Source of the DNA: Luteibacter yeojuensis
GTDB taxonomy: Bacteria; Pseudomonadota; Gammaproteobacteria; Xanthomonadales; Rhodanobacteraceae
Direction of reading: 5' to 3'
Assembly (NCBI RefSeq): GCF_000964085.1
Contig: NZ_JZRB01000017.1
Location: 1 to 60,628, forward strand
Length of the DNA stretch: 60,628 nt
Position 1 is the stretch's first letter; the number at the start of each line of letters is the position of its first letter. The position numbers and the translations under genes were made by a program. Under the pieces are notes generated by a model that made no database searches, was not told the DNA's origin, and saw only the letters and a program-made list of their open reading frames with translations. Of this stretch, positions 37,359 through 46,850 are shown in pieces.

Positions 37359-37386
37359 TAAAGATAGGATGGCGGGCTGCCGATAC
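37359..37386 (+). promoter_or_regulatory. FliA (sigma-28)-like promoter
   Basis: TAAAGATA at 37359-37366 and GCCGATAC at 37379-37386 closely match the flagellar sigma-28 consensus TAAAGTTT-N11-GCCGATAA, with a spacer one base longer (N12). It sits 25 bases before the EAL-CBS-GGDEF start in an AT-rich pocket, so motility-linked expression is expected. Confidence 0.55.
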
Positions 37387-37411
37387 ACATGGCAGGTCAC
37401 CGGCCATCCCC

Positions 37412-39241
37412 ATGCCCCAGCAGTCCGCCCCCGGCCGCGAGCCGTCGCCCATCGAGCAGGCCCTCTCAGGGGCCGCGCTGTCAGCCGTGTTCCAGCCGGT
37501 TATCCGCGTGGATACCGGCCAGGTGGTGGCGCACGAAGGCCTCATCCGCTGCGCCATCCCGCACCTCGAGCTCACCCCCATCGATCTCCTCGACCTGGCC
37601 CGTGCCCGCGGCCGCCTGGGTGAGTTCGAGCTGATGGCCGCCCGCCGGGTTGCCGAGCGGTTCGTGGCGCTGGGGCTGGACGGCCGGCTGCTCGTGAATC
37701 TCAGCGCGCAGGCGGTGATGCACGAAGGCCTGCTCGCCGACGACGTGATCGACGCGCTCTCGGTGCCCGGCCTCGACCTTGGCCGCGTCACCATCGAGCT
37801 CACCGAGCGCGACATCGTCGAGAACGCCGCCAAGCTCGCCCATGCGCTGGGTTTCCTTCGCGCCCGTGGCGTCCGCGTCGCACTGGACGACTTCGGCAAC
37901 GGGCACTCGAATTTCGAGATGTGGAACGAGATCCACCCCGAGGTGGTGAAGATCGACCGTTACCTCATCAACGGGCTGGCTCGCAGCGCCGAGCGCCTCG
38001 CCATCGTCCGCGCGCTGTGTTCCGTCGCCGAGACGCTGGGCGCCGACCTGGTCGGCGAGGGCGTGGAAGAGGAAGACGACCTGCGCATGCTCCGCGAGCT
38101 TGGCATCCCGTATGCCCAGGGCTACCTCATCGCGCGGCCGTCGGCGGAGGCGCCCAGGGACGTCACGGCACGCGTCGCCGCCGCGCTGCACCGCAACCAC
38201 GTGCCCGTGCCGCCACGGCACAGCGGGCCGGTGTCGGCGCGCCCGCTAACGGCCGGTCACATGCTGATCGACGCGCCCTGCGTGGCGCCGAAGCAAAGCA
38301 ACGACGACATCGCCGACATCTTCGCCGAGCACCCGCGCCTGCATGCCGTGGCCGTTGTTGATCATGGTGTGCCGGTCGGCATCGTCAACCGCCGCACTTT
38401 CACCGAGCGCATGGCGCAGCCGTTCGCCCGCGAGCTGTTCGGCCGCAAACCCTGCACCAGCTTCATGCACGCCGAGCCGCTCGCATGCGACGAGGACATG
38501 CCGCTGCAAAGCATGGCCGACATCCTGCGCGGTGAAGACCAGCGTTACCTTAGCGACGGCTTCATCATCACCTCGGGCGGCAGGTACCTGGGCCTGGGAA
38601 CGGGCGAATCGCTGGTGCGCCGCGTGACCGAGATCCGCGTGGAGGCCGCACGCTACGCCAACCCGCTCACCTTCCTGCCGGGCAACCTGCCAGTGACCGA
38701 GCACATCACCCGCTTGCTGCAGGCGGGACGCCCGTTCGCGGCGGCGTATTTCGACCTCGACAACTTCAAGCCCTTCAACGACCAGTACGGTTACTTCCGC
38801 GGCGACGAGATGATCCGCCTGCTGGCCAGCGTGCTCACGGGCGACCTGCGCCACGACGCCGACTTCGTCGGCCACATCGGCGGCGACGATTTCATGGTGG
38901 TGTTCCAGGGCAATGACTGGGCCACGCGCTGCGAGGAGATGCGCCAGCGCTTCAACGCCATGGCCGCTAACCTTTTCGATGACGTGGACCGCGCGCGGGG
39001 CGGCATTGAAAGCGACGACCGCCACGGCCACCGCCGCTTCTTCCCCATCACCACGGTGGCCGTGGGCGTGGCGCGTTTTGGCGACGCGTTCCCGGCCGAT
39101 GCCGAATCGGTCGCCAGCCTCGCCGCGTCGGCGAAGCGCGTGGCGAAGAACGCGGGCCTGGGTTTGCATAGCGTCACGTGGGCAAACGACGACGATATGC
39201 TCGCGTCACGACACAGTCAAGCCATTGAAATAAAACAGTAA
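37412..39241 (+). CDS. EAL-CBS-GGDEF cyclic-di-GMP protein
   Basis: 609 residues with no membrane segments. The EAL domain comes first (about 20-260). Its signature reads EGLIR (Glu42), and the other catalytic residues appear intact: LLVNLSAQA, IELTERD, ALDDFGNGHSNF, VKIDRYL, EGVEEEDD, QGYLIARP. A CBS pair follows (about 275-405), then a GGDEF domain (about 425-590) whose motif is GGDDF at 490-494, a conservative change. It may hydrolyse c-di-GMP, with the CBS domains sensing a nucleotide; cyclase activity is doubtful. EAL before GGDEF is the reverse of the common order. The chemoreceptor gene follows after 73 bases. Confidence 0.92.
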   Translation: MPQQSAPGREPSPIEQALSGAALSAVFQPVIRVDTGQVVAHEGLIRCAIPHLELTPIDLLDLARARGRLGEFELMAARRVAERFVALGLDGRLLVNLSAQAVMHEGLLADDVIDALSVPGLDLGRVTIELTERDIVENAAKLAHALGFLRARGVRVALDDFGNGHSNFEMWNEIHPEVVKIDRYLINGLARSAERLAIVRALCSVAETLGADLVGEGVEEEDDLRMLRELGIPYAQGYLIARPSAEAPRDVTARVAAALHRNHVPVPPRHSGPVSARPLTAGHMLIDAPCVAPKQSNDDIADIFAEHPRLHAVAVVDHGVPVGIVNRRTFTERMAQPFARELFGRKPCTSFMHAEPLACDEDMPLQSMADILRGEDQRYLSDGFIITSGGRYLGLGTGESLVRRVTEIRVEAARYANPLTFLPGNLPVTEHITRLLQAGRPFAAAYFDLDNFKPFNDQYGYFRGDEMIRLLASVLTGDLRHDADFVGHIGGDDFMVVFQGNDWATRCEEMRQRFNAMAANLFDDVDRARGGIESDDRHGHRRFFPITTVAVGVARFGDAFPADAESVASLAASAKRVAKNAGLGLHSVTWANDDDMLASRHSQAIEIKQ

Positions 39242-39314
39242 TTTTTGAGAATTTGCTAAAGTTGCCGAAAATGTGGCCGATCTGGAGGTGTCCCCAACCC
39301 CTCCAGAGCCACCC

Positions 39315-40880
39315 ATGCGCCTTCCGAAGATCGCCCTGCCGACGCTGAATCTGCGCGCCCGCCTCGCCCTGCGCCTGGCCGGTACCATCCTGCTGCTGCT
39401 CGCCCTGTGGATCGTCGGTGGCGTGCAGCTGCGCCAGGCCAATGGCCGCCTGCAAAACGTGGTGGGCGAGACGCTGGCGCCCGTCGCCAACGTCGGCCGC
39501 ATCCAGAACGATTACAACGACCTCATCGACGCGCTGGTGCATGCCACCCTGATGCGCCTGCCCTCCGCGTACGACGATGCCGCCACGGCGATCGGCGCCA
39601 ACCGCCACGACATCGACAGGCAGTGGAAGGAACTCGAGGCCAGCGGCCTGGGCCAGCAGCAGAAGAAGCTCGTGGCACTGGCCGCCGAGCACCGCAAGGC
39701 GGCCGACCAGACGGTCGACGCCGTGATGGAGCTGCTGAAAGCCGAGCAATACGACATCGCGCAGCTGCAACTCTCCAACGACGTGCAATCCGCCGTGGGG
39801 CCGCTGAAGAGTGACTTCGCGAACCTGTTCCAGCTCGCCCTCGCCGGCGGCAAGGCCGAGGCCGAAGCGCAGCAGGTGGCGATCCACCGCGGCGCCATCG
39901 TCTCGAGCCTGCTGCTCGGCATCGCGCTGCTCATCGCCAGCGTCTGGGATATCGCCATCATCCGTTCACTCGGCCGCCGCCTGCGCCAGGCCACCGAAGT
40001 GGCCGCCGCCATCGCGCGCGGCACGCTGGGCGCGCGCATCGACGTGGGCCGTGCGGACGAGATCGGGCAGCTGTTGCAATCCCTCGCCGCCATGGACGCG
40101 CAGCTGGGCAACGTGGTGGTGCAGGTGCGCGATCGCGCCGACCACGTGGCCCACGCGGCCACGGGCATCGCCCGCGGTAACGATGCGCTCAATGAACGCA
40201 CCCGCACGCAGGCGGAACACCTCGAACACACCTCCACGTCGATGCGCGACATGGCCGCTGCGGTCCGTGGCGGGCTGGGCCATGCCACGGCCGCCAACCA
40301 GGCCGTCGTAGAAGCACGCGCCATGACCGACGAGGGCCACCGCGTGGCCATGGATGCCATCGGCACGATGCGCGCCATCCGCGGCACCAGCGAACGCATG
40401 GGCGAGGTGCTCGACCTCGTCGACCAGGTGGCCTTCCAGACCAACCTGCTGGCGCTCAATGCCGCGGTGGAAGCGGCGCGCGCTGGCGAACACGGGCGCG
40501 GCTTCGCGGTGGTGGCGCATGAAGTGCGCGAGCTGGCGCAGCGCTGCGGCACGGCCGCGCGAGATATCCGCGCCCTGATCGTCGACAGCGACGAGGCCGT
40601 GCAGGCGGGCGTCGAGTCCGTGGACCGCGCAGGCGCCGTGCTGTCGGGTATCGGCGAGCGCGTCAATGCGCTTTCCGCGCTGGTCGCCGACGTGATGTCG
40701 GCGACGCAGGGCCAGACCACGGGCATCGAACGCGTCAACGGCGCCATCGGCGTCATCGACGAGACCACCCGCGAGAACGCCGCGCTGGTAGAGCAGGCCG
40801 CCTCGGCGAGCCGCGCGATGCGCGAGAGCGCCGAGATCCTCCGCCGCGAAGTGGCTTATTTCACGCTGGAAGCGGCATGA
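39315..40880 (+). CDS. Methyl-accepting chemotaxis protein
   Basis: 521 residues from the ATG at 39315; an in-frame GTG at 39273 would add 14 residues. A first membrane segment (about 19-38, [21 protein letters not shown]) leads to a periplasmic helical bundle of about 150 residues, a second segment (about 192-215, [22 protein letters not shown]), a HAMP domain, and a signalling domain with the hairpin [41 protein letters not shown]. It feeds CheA/CheW. The sensed ligand is unknown. A weak FliA-like GCCGAAAA at 39264 lies upstream. The gene may share motility regulation with the preceding c-di-GMP gene. Confidence 0.94.
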   Translation: MRLPKIALPTLNLRARLALRLAGTILLLLALWIVGGVQLRQANGRLQNVVGETLAPVANVGRIQNDYNDLIDALVHATLMRLPSAYDDAATAIGANRHDIDRQWKELEASGLGQQQKKLVALAAEHRKAADQTVDAVMELLKAEQYDIAQLQLSNDVQSAVGPLKSDFANLFQLALAGGKAEAEAQQVAIHRGAIVSSLLLGIALLIASVWDIAIIRSLGRRLRQATEVAAAIARGTLGARIDVGRADEIGQLLQSLAAMDAQLGNVVVQVRDRADHVAHAATGIARGNDALNERTRTQAEHLEHTSTSMRDMAAAVRGGLGHATAANQAVVEARAMTDEGHRVAMDAIGTMRAIRGTSERMGEVLDLVDQVAFQTNLLALNAAVEAARAGEHGRGFAVVAHEVRELAQRCGTAARDIRALIVDSDEAVQAGVESVDRAGAVLSGIGERVNALSALVADVMSATQGQTTGIERVNGAIGVIDETTRENAALVEQAASASRAMRESAEILRREVAYFTLEAA

Positions 40881-40975
40881 CGCGTGCGTCCGCGGGGAAG
40901 GCGCAAGCCACCGCGCGGCGCATCATCACCGGGCTGATGTAGTGCCGGTGCACGCCACGGATGGCGCGCCGTGGT

Positions 40976-41674
40976 TCAGTAATCCAGCTTCGGGTACCAG
41001 TCCGCGCGCCGGCCCTCAGGCGTGCAATCAAGCACGGTCCACAGCGGCATCAGGTCGGGGGCGCCGCGTGGGTCCTGGCCGGGGTCGGAGCTGTCGAAGC
41101 CCATTTCGCCGGCCCAGAAGTGCCGCGGCGTGCCGTCGCGGCGCGTGAACACGTTGAGCGCGGGCATCTCGTCGTCACCCACCAGGGCGTGGTAGTCGCG
41201 GCTGAAGTGGCCGTTCGCATCCGTGAAGAACCGCAGGTGCCGCCACCCGCGCTCGCGCGCGAAGGCCTGCATGCGTTCCACGGGCGAGCGCGAGATGACG
41301 ACGAGCGCCACGTTCTGCTCGATGTCGCGCGCTTCGCCATCCCATGCGGCAAGCAGCGAGGAACACATGGGGCACGGGCGTTCGCGGTGCGGGCCATACA
41401 TCCAGCTGTAGGTCACCAGCGTGGATTTGTCGCCGAACAGGCCGTTGAAATCCACGGGGCCGTCGGCGCCGATGAACTGGTAATCGCCGGTGACCTCGCC
41501 ACCGGGCGGCAACGCACGGCGCAATTCGGCGACGCGCTCGATCTGCCGGCGCAGTTCGATCTCCTCGGCAAGCAGCGCGGTGCGCGCGCTGCGGTAGGCG
41601 GCGCTTTCGTTCGGCATGCGCGCCGTGCTGCGGCGGGCCAGTTCGGTAGCGGGGGTAAGCGGTTGGGCACTCAT
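40976..41674 (-). CDS. DUF899 thioredoxin-like protein
   Basis: 232 residues, cytoplasmic. It has the family pattern GDYQFIGADGPVDFNGLFGDKSTLVTYSWMYGPHRERPCPMCSSLLAAWDG with a CPMC pair in a thioredoxin-like fold, then RSPVERMQAFARERGW and FTRRDGTPRHFWAGEM. Function of DUF899 is not established; a redox role is plausible. The glutathione S-transferase gene is 12 bases upstream on the same strand, so they form a two-gene operon. Confidence 0.88.
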   Translation of the reverse strand: MSAQPLTPATELARRSTARMPNESAAYRSARTALLAEEIELRRQIERVAELRRALPPGGEVTGDYQFIGADGPVDFNGLFGDKSTLVTYSWMYGPHRERPCPMCSSLLAAWDGEARDIEQNVALVVISRSPVERMQAFARERGWRHLRFFTDANGHFSRDYHALVGDDEMPALNVFTRRDGTPRHFWAGEMGFDSSDPGQDPRGAPDLMPLWTVLDCTPEGRRADWYPKLDY

Positions 41675-41686
41675 GGTGGCTCCTTG

Positions 41687-42346
41687 TCAGTCGCGGTCGG
41701 GCGCGCCGAGGGGGAACAGCACGCGGTAGGGGCGCGCCTCGTCGACGGCCCGCGCGAACGGGGCCCAGGCAAGGAGGTGGCGCCGGTAGGCATGGACGCG
41801 CTCGAAGCGCGGGTCGATGGCGTGGGTCCAGTCGGCATAGAACAGTGATGGCGCCGCGGCGCAGTCGGCGAGGCTGGGGCCGTCGCCAACGGCCCATGTG
41901 CGGCCGTCGAGGTAGCCATCGAGCCACGCGTACGCGGTTTCCAGCTGGCCGCGGTACTGGCCCACGCCGTTGGGGTCGCGCTGGTGGGGCGTGCGCAGCG
42001 CGTCGTCCACGATGCGCTGCAGGGGCGTGGTGATGTAGTTGTCGAAGAAGCGGTCGAGGTTGCGGACATCCAGGGCCGCCTTCGGGTCGTCGGGCAGGAA
42101 TCGTGCGTTACCCGGGTGGTAGAGCTGCAGGTACTCGATGATGGTGCTGGCCTCGGTCACCACGCGCTTGCCGTCCACCACGATGGGGAACCGGCGCAGC
42201 GGCCAAAGTTCGGCGAACTCCGCGAAAACCTCGGGCTTTTCAGCCGAAAGCAGCTTCCACTCGAACGCCGTGCCGTTTTCGTACAGCGCGATCAGCGCCT
42301 TCTGGCAGTACAGGGAGAAGGGGTGGGCATAGAGCTTCAGCGTCAC
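41687..42346 (-). CDS. Glutathione S-transferase family protein
   Basis: 219 residues from a GTG with GAGGAG upstream. The N-terminal thioredoxin-like domain (TLKLYAHPFSLYCQKALIALYENG, FPIVVDGKRVVTEASTIIEYL) precedes an all-helical domain with GDGPSLADCAAAPSLFYADW. The active residue is probably Ser or Cys in FSLYCQK. It likely conjugates or reduces with glutathione. It is divergent from the FAD monooxygenase gene and first in an operon with DUF899. Confidence 0.9.
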   Translation of the reverse strand: MTLKLYAHPFSLYCQKALIALYENGTAFEWKLLSAEKPEVFAEFAELWPLRRFPIVVDGKRVVTEASTIIEYLQLYHPGNARFLPDDPKAALDVRNLDRFFDNYITTPLQRIVDDALRTPHQRDPNGVGQYRGQLETAYAWLDGYLDGRTWAVGDGPSLADCAAAPSLFYADWTHAIDPRFERVHAYRRHLLAWAPFARAVDEARPYRVLFPLGAPDRD

Positions 42347-42448
42347 GGGCGGCTCCTCGCATGGACGGGGGGTTCTCTCTCCTCGTCGAACGGGCCGGGG
42401 CGTTTTCGACAAACCGCCTTGGTATGCTCGGCGCCACACGGAGGAGCC

Positions 42449-43699
42449 ATGAAGATCGCGATCGTCGGCTATGGAACGGCAGGGCAGGCCAGCGCCATCC
42501 TGCTCTCGGCGCAAGGCCATGAGGTTACCGTTTTCGAGAAGAGCCCGTCGCTGGGGCCGGTGGGGGCGGGTTTCCTGCTCCAGCCCACCGGGCTGGCCGT
42601 GCTCGACCGGCTCGGCCTGGGCGGGCAGGCGCTGGCCCTGGGCCAGCGCATCGACGAACTGCAGGGCCATACGCCGCGCGGCCGGGCCGTGATGGCCATG
42701 CGCTACAGCGACCGGCGCGCCGGGTGCTTCGGCCTGGGCATGACCCGCGGCGCCTTGTTCGAGTTGCTACGCGGCGCGCATGCCGGGGCCGCCCGCGTGC
42801 GCACCGGCGTGCGCATCACCGGGTACGACGCCGACACGCACGAGCTGCACGACGACGACGGCGGCTTCCACGGGCCGTTCGACCTGGTGGTCGCGGCCGA
42901 TGGCGCGCACTCGTCGTTGCGAAGCGATTGCGGGGCGAGCCAGGTTCGCCGTGCCTCGATGTACGCGTGGGGCGCGGTGTGGTGCCTGCTGCGCATCGAC
43001 GACTGGGCGACGCCCACAACACTGCGCCAGCGCTATGCGGGCACGCGCTCGATGATCGGCATGCTGCCCGTCGGCACGCGGCCCGGCCACGACGGCAAGT
43101 GGGTCACCTTTTACTGGAGCCTGCCGGGCCATGCGGTTGACGCGTTCGACGATGCCGGCGTCGCCGCGATGAAAACCGCGGTGCAGGGCATCTGGCCGGA
43201 GATCGCCTTCCACGTCGCACACCTGAAGCACGCGGGCGAGCTGAACCGCGCACGTTACCGCGACGTGGTGTTGCGCCCGCCGCACCACGGCCGCATGGTG
43301 GTCATCGGCGACGCCGCGCACGCGATGAGCCCACAGCTGGGGCAGGGCGTGAACATGGCGCTGCTCGACGCCGCGGCACTCGCGGATGCACTGGCCGCGC
43401 ACGCCTCGCTCGACGGCGCGCTGCGTGCCTACCGCCACGCGCGCCACGCCCATGTGCGCCTTTACCAGCGCATGAGCCGCTGGCTCACGCCGCTGTTCCA
43501 GTCCGACGCCACCGCCCTGGGCTGGTGCCGCGATGCCGTGTTCGGCCCGCTGGGCCGCATGCCCGGCGCGCGCGGCGCCATGCTCAGCATCCTCACCGGC
43601 GAGGCGGGCCACCGCCGCACCCTACCTACGGATGAAGGCACGCCGGCCCCGGTTACAGGTAACCTCGAGCTCGAACGTCATACGGAAACCGCCGCATGA
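42449..43699 (+). CDS. FAD-dependent aromatic-type monooxygenase
   Basis: 416 residues from an ATG with GAGGAG upstream. It shows the PHBH-type FAD fold: IAIVGYGTAGQASAILLSAQGHEVTVFEKS at the start, VVAADGAHSSLR mid-protein, and GDAAHAMSPQLGQGVNMALLDA near 290. It probably hydroxylates an aromatic or related substrate with NAD(P)H. Its stop shares ATGA with the L,D-transpeptidase start, an unexpected partner, so coupling may be incidental. Confidence 0.9.
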   Translation: MKIAIVGYGTAGQASAILLSAQGHEVTVFEKSPSLGPVGAGFLLQPTGLAVLDRLGLGGQALALGQRIDELQGHTPRGRAVMAMRYSDRRAGCFGLGMTRGALFELLRGAHAGAARVRTGVRITGYDADTHELHDDDGGFHGPFDLVVAADGAHSSLRSDCGASQVRRASMYAWGAVWCLLRIDDWATPTTLRQRYAGTRSMIGMLPVGTRPGHDGKWVTFYWSLPGHAVDAFDDAGVAAMKTAVQGIWPEIAFHVAHLKHAGELNRARYRDVVLRPPHHGRMVVIGDAAHAMSPQLGQGVNMALLDAAALADALAAHASLDGALRAYRHARHAHVRLYQRMSRWLTPLFQSDATALGWCRDAVFGPLGRMPGARGAMLSILTGEAGHRRTLPTDEGTPAPVTGNLELERHTETAA

Positions 43700-44733
43700 A
43701 CCGTCTGTTCGCCAGCGTGGCGTTGTCCCTCGCGCTCGCCACCGCTGCCAGCGCCGCCGTGCCATCGTGGGGGGCGAAGCAATCCAGCCCCGCCGATACG
43801 GTGCCCTCGGCCCTGAAACCCGGTGAATGGATCTGGGGTGGGCGGGCCACCTCGCCAGGGCCCATGGCCGTCATCGTCAGCCTCACCGAGCAGCGCGCGT
43901 ACGCGTACCGCAACGGCATCCTCATCGGCGTCTCCACCGTTAGCACCGGCAAGAAGGGTTACGAGACGCCCACGGGCGTCTTCACCATCCTGCAGAAAGA
44001 CAAGAACCACAAATCGAACAAGTACAACAGCGCGCCGATGCCCTACCAGCAGCGGCTCACGTGGGATGGCGTGGCCTTGCACGCCGGCGGCCTGCCCGGC
44101 TACCCCGAATCACACGGCTGCGTGCATCTGCCCACCGAGTTCGCGCGCCTGCTGTTCGATGCCACGAACATGGGCATGACGGTGGTCGTGGCCGAGGAAG
44201 GCACGGCGCCTGTCACCGTGGTGCACCCCACGGCGGTGATCCCCATCGACCCGCGCAACGGCAAGGACCTCGCCGTGGCCCCGCTGCTCAATGGCGACAT
44301 GTGGAGCTGGAACCCCGATGCCTCGCCCACCGGCCCCATTTCGATGGTGCTGAGCGTGCCCGACGAGCGCGTCATCGTGTTCCGCAACGGCATCGAGATC
44401 GGTCGCAGCAAGGTGGAAGTGGCGAACCCGCTGGTCGGCACGCACGCGTACATCGTGGCGCAGGGGTACATGGCCGCCTCGACGAAACGCGAAGGCCTGC
44501 AGATGCCGAACTGGATCACCATCGGCATCCCCGGCCACGGCGACGAAGCCGGCAAGGTGGTGGACGAGGCCCTGGTTGATCGCGTGGCGGTGCCGCGCGA
44601 CTTCATGGCGAAGATACTGCCCGAGCTGAAACCCGGCGCCGTGCTGCTCGCCACCGACGAGCGCATCCTGCCGTCGACGACGGGGCCGAAGGTGCAGGTG
44701 ATCGATTCGGCGCCGCCGGAGCGCGCGCCCTGA
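43696..44733 (+). CDS. L,D-transpeptidase with a second, degenerate YkuD-like copy
   Basis: 345 residues with a signal peptide (1-20). The YkuD domain (about 55-175) has His129, His140 and Cys142 in LHAGGLPGYPESHGCVHLP. From about residue 215 the sequence repeats the same order without catalytic residues: GPISMVLSVPDERVIVFRNGIEIG parallels GPMAVIVSLTEQRAYAYRNGILIG, and PRDFMAKILPELKPGAVLLATDE parallels PTEFARLLFDATNMGMTVVVAEE. The active half would cross-link peptidoglycan or attach proteins to it. The start overlaps the monooxygenase stop by four bases. Confidence 0.9.
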   Translation: MNRLFASVALSLALATAASAAVPSWGAKQSSPADTVPSALKPGEWIWGGRATSPGPMAVIVSLTEQRAYAYRNGILIGVSTVSTGKKGYETPTGVFTILQKDKNHKSNKYNSAPMPYQQRLTWDGVALHAGGLPGYPESHGCVHLPTEFARLLFDATNMGMTVVVAEEGTAPVTVVHPTAVIPIDPRNGKDLAVAPLLNGDMWSWNPDASPTGPISMVLSVPDERVIVFRNGIEIGRSKVEVANPLVGTHAYIVAQGYMAASTKREGLQMPNWITIGIPGHGDEAGKVVDEALVDRVAVPRDFMAKILPELKPGAVLLATDERILPSTTGPKVQVIDSAPPERAP

Positions 44734-44754
44734 CGGCACGCGCCCGGCGCACGT

Positions 44755-45525
44755 TCAGTTCGGCAACGGCAGCGAGATCGGGTTCGACTTGATGCTGCTG
44801 CTGAGGGCCGGGAACGGGTCGACGCCCGTTTCATCCTCGATGGCCTCGATGGAAACGACGGTGCAAACCGGCGTATCGACGTTGGTGCAACGCCACGCGG
44901 CGGCGCCGCCGGCGGCAGGGTCGTAGATAGCCTTCCACGTGTAGTTCGGCACGATCACGGCGTCGTCGCCGATCGTATCCGGCGTGGCGCCATCAAAGCC
45001 CGGGCCGGTGACGACGTAGATCTCGCCGTCGTCGAGCACCATGTTGCGCAGGCTCGTTTCGATGCGTTCCCACTTGCCGGTGTTCAGCGTGTGGTTCTGC
45101 GGCACCATGTTCGCGAGCGAGAAGCTGTCGCGCTGCGCGGTGGCATTGGGTTCATCGCCGCTGGGCGTCATGTGGCCACGGTCGAAGCCGCTGCCCTTGT
45201 AGTCGGCGAGTTCGGAGCGATCCTCCTCCGGGATACCGGTTTCCGCATGGAAGGCATCCTTGCGCGGCGTGTTCTGCGCATCTTCGATCTGCTCGGCGGT
45301 GAGGTGTTCGGCGGACCACAGCGGGCCCTTGGTCACGCCCGAGGCGATGAGCGAATACGCGTTGAAGCACAGCGCGGTGGTGCGTTCGGCAAGCGAGCTA
45401 TCGACGAGATCCGGTGCTTCCGACCCCTGGAAGAACTGCGGGCACGAGGTATCCGAGGCGTGCGCCGCACCGGCGACTACAAAGAAGACGACGGCGCAAA
45501 AGGCGCGCACATGACGATTGAACAT
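44755..45525 (-). CDS. Secreted DNA/RNA non-specific endonuclease
   Basis: 256 residues with a signal peptide (1-23) and GGGGAAA upstream of the ATG. The NUC family active site DRGHMTPSGD (His118) is followed by SLANMVPQNHTLNTGKWERIE, giving the metal ligand Asn139 and the Asn/Glu residues of the family. Cysteines at 28, 53 and two near 210-220 may form disulfides. It degrades DNA and RNA outside or in the periplasm, for nutrients or biofilm turnover. It stands alone; no immunity-like gene is adjacent. Confidence 0.92.
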   Translation of the reverse strand: MFNRHVRAFCAVVFFVVAGAAHASDTSCPQFFQGSEAPDLVDSSLAERTTALCFNAYSLIASGVTKGPLWSAEHLTAEQIEDAQNTPRKDAFHAETGIPEEDRSELADYKGSGFDRGHMTPSGDEPNATAQRDSFSLANMVPQNHTLNTGKWERIETSLRNMVLDDGEIYVVTGPGFDGATPDTIGDDAVIVPNYTWKAIYDPAAGGAAAWRCTNVDTPVCTVVSIEAIEDETGVDPFPALSSSIKSNPISLPLPN

Positions 45526-45665
45526 GGTTGTGTTTCCCCAAATAGACGCGGAACTCCCCTGTCCACGAGCCCGGTCATTCTCGCCATGTTGCGTGACGCA
45601 TGCGGTGCACGCGCGCGGTGATTAGTGCGACCGTGGTCACGCTTCGGCGCAAATCAATCGTTTGT

Positions 45666-46568
45666 TCAGCGAGCGCCACCGTTTTCGCCCATGGCCTCGG
45701 CGAGGTAATTCACGAACGATGCGATGCGCGCGGAGATGGCCGTGTTGCGGTAGTACACGGCGTTGATCGGTTGGCGGTGCTCGGTGACATGCCTGGCCAG
45801 CACCTCGACAAGCGCGCCGCTGCGGCGGTCTTCCCCCGTCATGAAATCCGACAGGCACACGATGCCATTGCCCGCCAATGCGAGGTGGCGCAGCGTTTCG
45901 CCGCTCGACGACGCGATACTGGGGCGGATGTGCACCGGCTGGCGTTCCGTATCCAGCAGCGGCCATTCATTGAGTGAATCGGGCTCGGTGAAACCAAGCA
46001 GCGCATGCTTCGCCAGGTCGGCCACCTTGCGCGGTGTACCGTGCGCCGCAAGATATTGCGGGCTGGCCAGCACGCGGATGCGGCTGCTGCCGATGGGCCT
46101 GGCATGCAGCGTCGAGTCCTTCAGCCGGCCAATGCGCAAGGCGACATCGGTGCGGCGCTCGAGCAGGTCGATGTAACCTTCGCTGGTGTGCAGTTCGAGG
46201 TCCACGTCGGGGAAGCGCTCACGGTAGCCCGCGACCAGCGGCGCCACCACGTGCAGCATGAACGGCGTGGCCGCGTCGATGCGCAGCCGGCCGGCAGGGC
46301 GGGCCTGGCGCGTGGCCATGGCCTCCTCGGCGCCTTCCACCGCCGCGATGATGTCGCGGGCGCGCTCCAGGAACGCCTCGCCTTCGTCGGTCAGCTCAAT
46401 GCGCCGCGTGGTGCGGCGGATAAGGGTGGTCTTGAGCTTCTGTTCGAGCCGCCCCAGCGTGCGGCTGGCGGCCGATACCGTCTGGTCGAGCTGCTGCGCC
46501 GCGCTGGTGATCGACCCGGCGTCGACCACGGCGATGAAGTTCTGGATCTCGTCGAGCGTGATGTTCAT
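45666..46568 (-). CDS. LysR-family transcriptional regulator
   Basis: 300 residues. Winged helix-turn-helix at 1-60 (LDEIQNFIAVVDAGSITSAAQQLDQTVSAASRTLGRLEQKLKTTLIRRTTRRIELTDEG) and effector domain (GRLRIDAATPFMLHVVAPLVAGY, HTSEGYIDLLERRTDVALRIG). It belongs to the CrgA/DsdC-like group. The nuclease gene lies downstream on the same strand; no divergent target is evident, so the regulon is unknown. Confidence 0.92.
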   Translation of the reverse strand: MNITLDEIQNFIAVVDAGSITSAAQQLDQTVSAASRTLGRLEQKLKTTLIRRTTRRIELTDEGEAFLERARDIIAAVEGAEEAMATRQARPAGRLRIDAATPFMLHVVAPLVAGYRERFPDVDLELHTSEGYIDLLERRTDVALRIGRLKDSTLHARPIGSSRIRVLASPQYLAAHGTPRKVADLAKHALLGFTEPDSLNEWPLLDTERQPVHIRPSIASSSGETLRHLALAGNGIVCLSDFMTGEDRRSGALVEVLARHVTEHRQPINAVYYRNTAISARIASFVNYLAEAMGENGGAR

Positions 46569-46734
46569 CGTTGCGCTGGCGGAAAGGGTATTCCGCTTAT
46601 ACGCGGCTTTTGGGGTAAGGGCGAGCCGGCCCTACCAGTGCGCTGGCTTCCGCGCACGGTGTGACCCCAGAGTGTGCGCGCCTCTGATGTTCAGTACGGC
46701 AGCGGTATCCCCACAAGTGTGCCTGGCACAAATG

Positions 46735-46760
46735 AAGACACCGGCCGAAGCCGGTGTCTT
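46735..46760. repeat. Perfect hairpin with CGAA loop
   Basis: AAGACACCGGC and GCCGGTGTCTT pair over 11 bases around CGAA. No T-run follows on either strand, so it is not a classical terminator. It may be a REP-like element or a folded leader. Confidence 0.5.
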
Positions 46761-46850
46761 AGCCCCAAGCGAAGTCGCAATGCTGCGGACACAAGGGGAG
46801 AGTAGTGCGTGAAGTTTGGCGTACTTTGTCCGGTATTGCAATCGGTCAAA

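Noticed and set aside
46732-46812. 26-residue frame MKTPAEAGVLAPSEVAMLRTQ...
   Set aside because: No ribosome binding site, and its first half is the perfect hairpin at 46735-46760.
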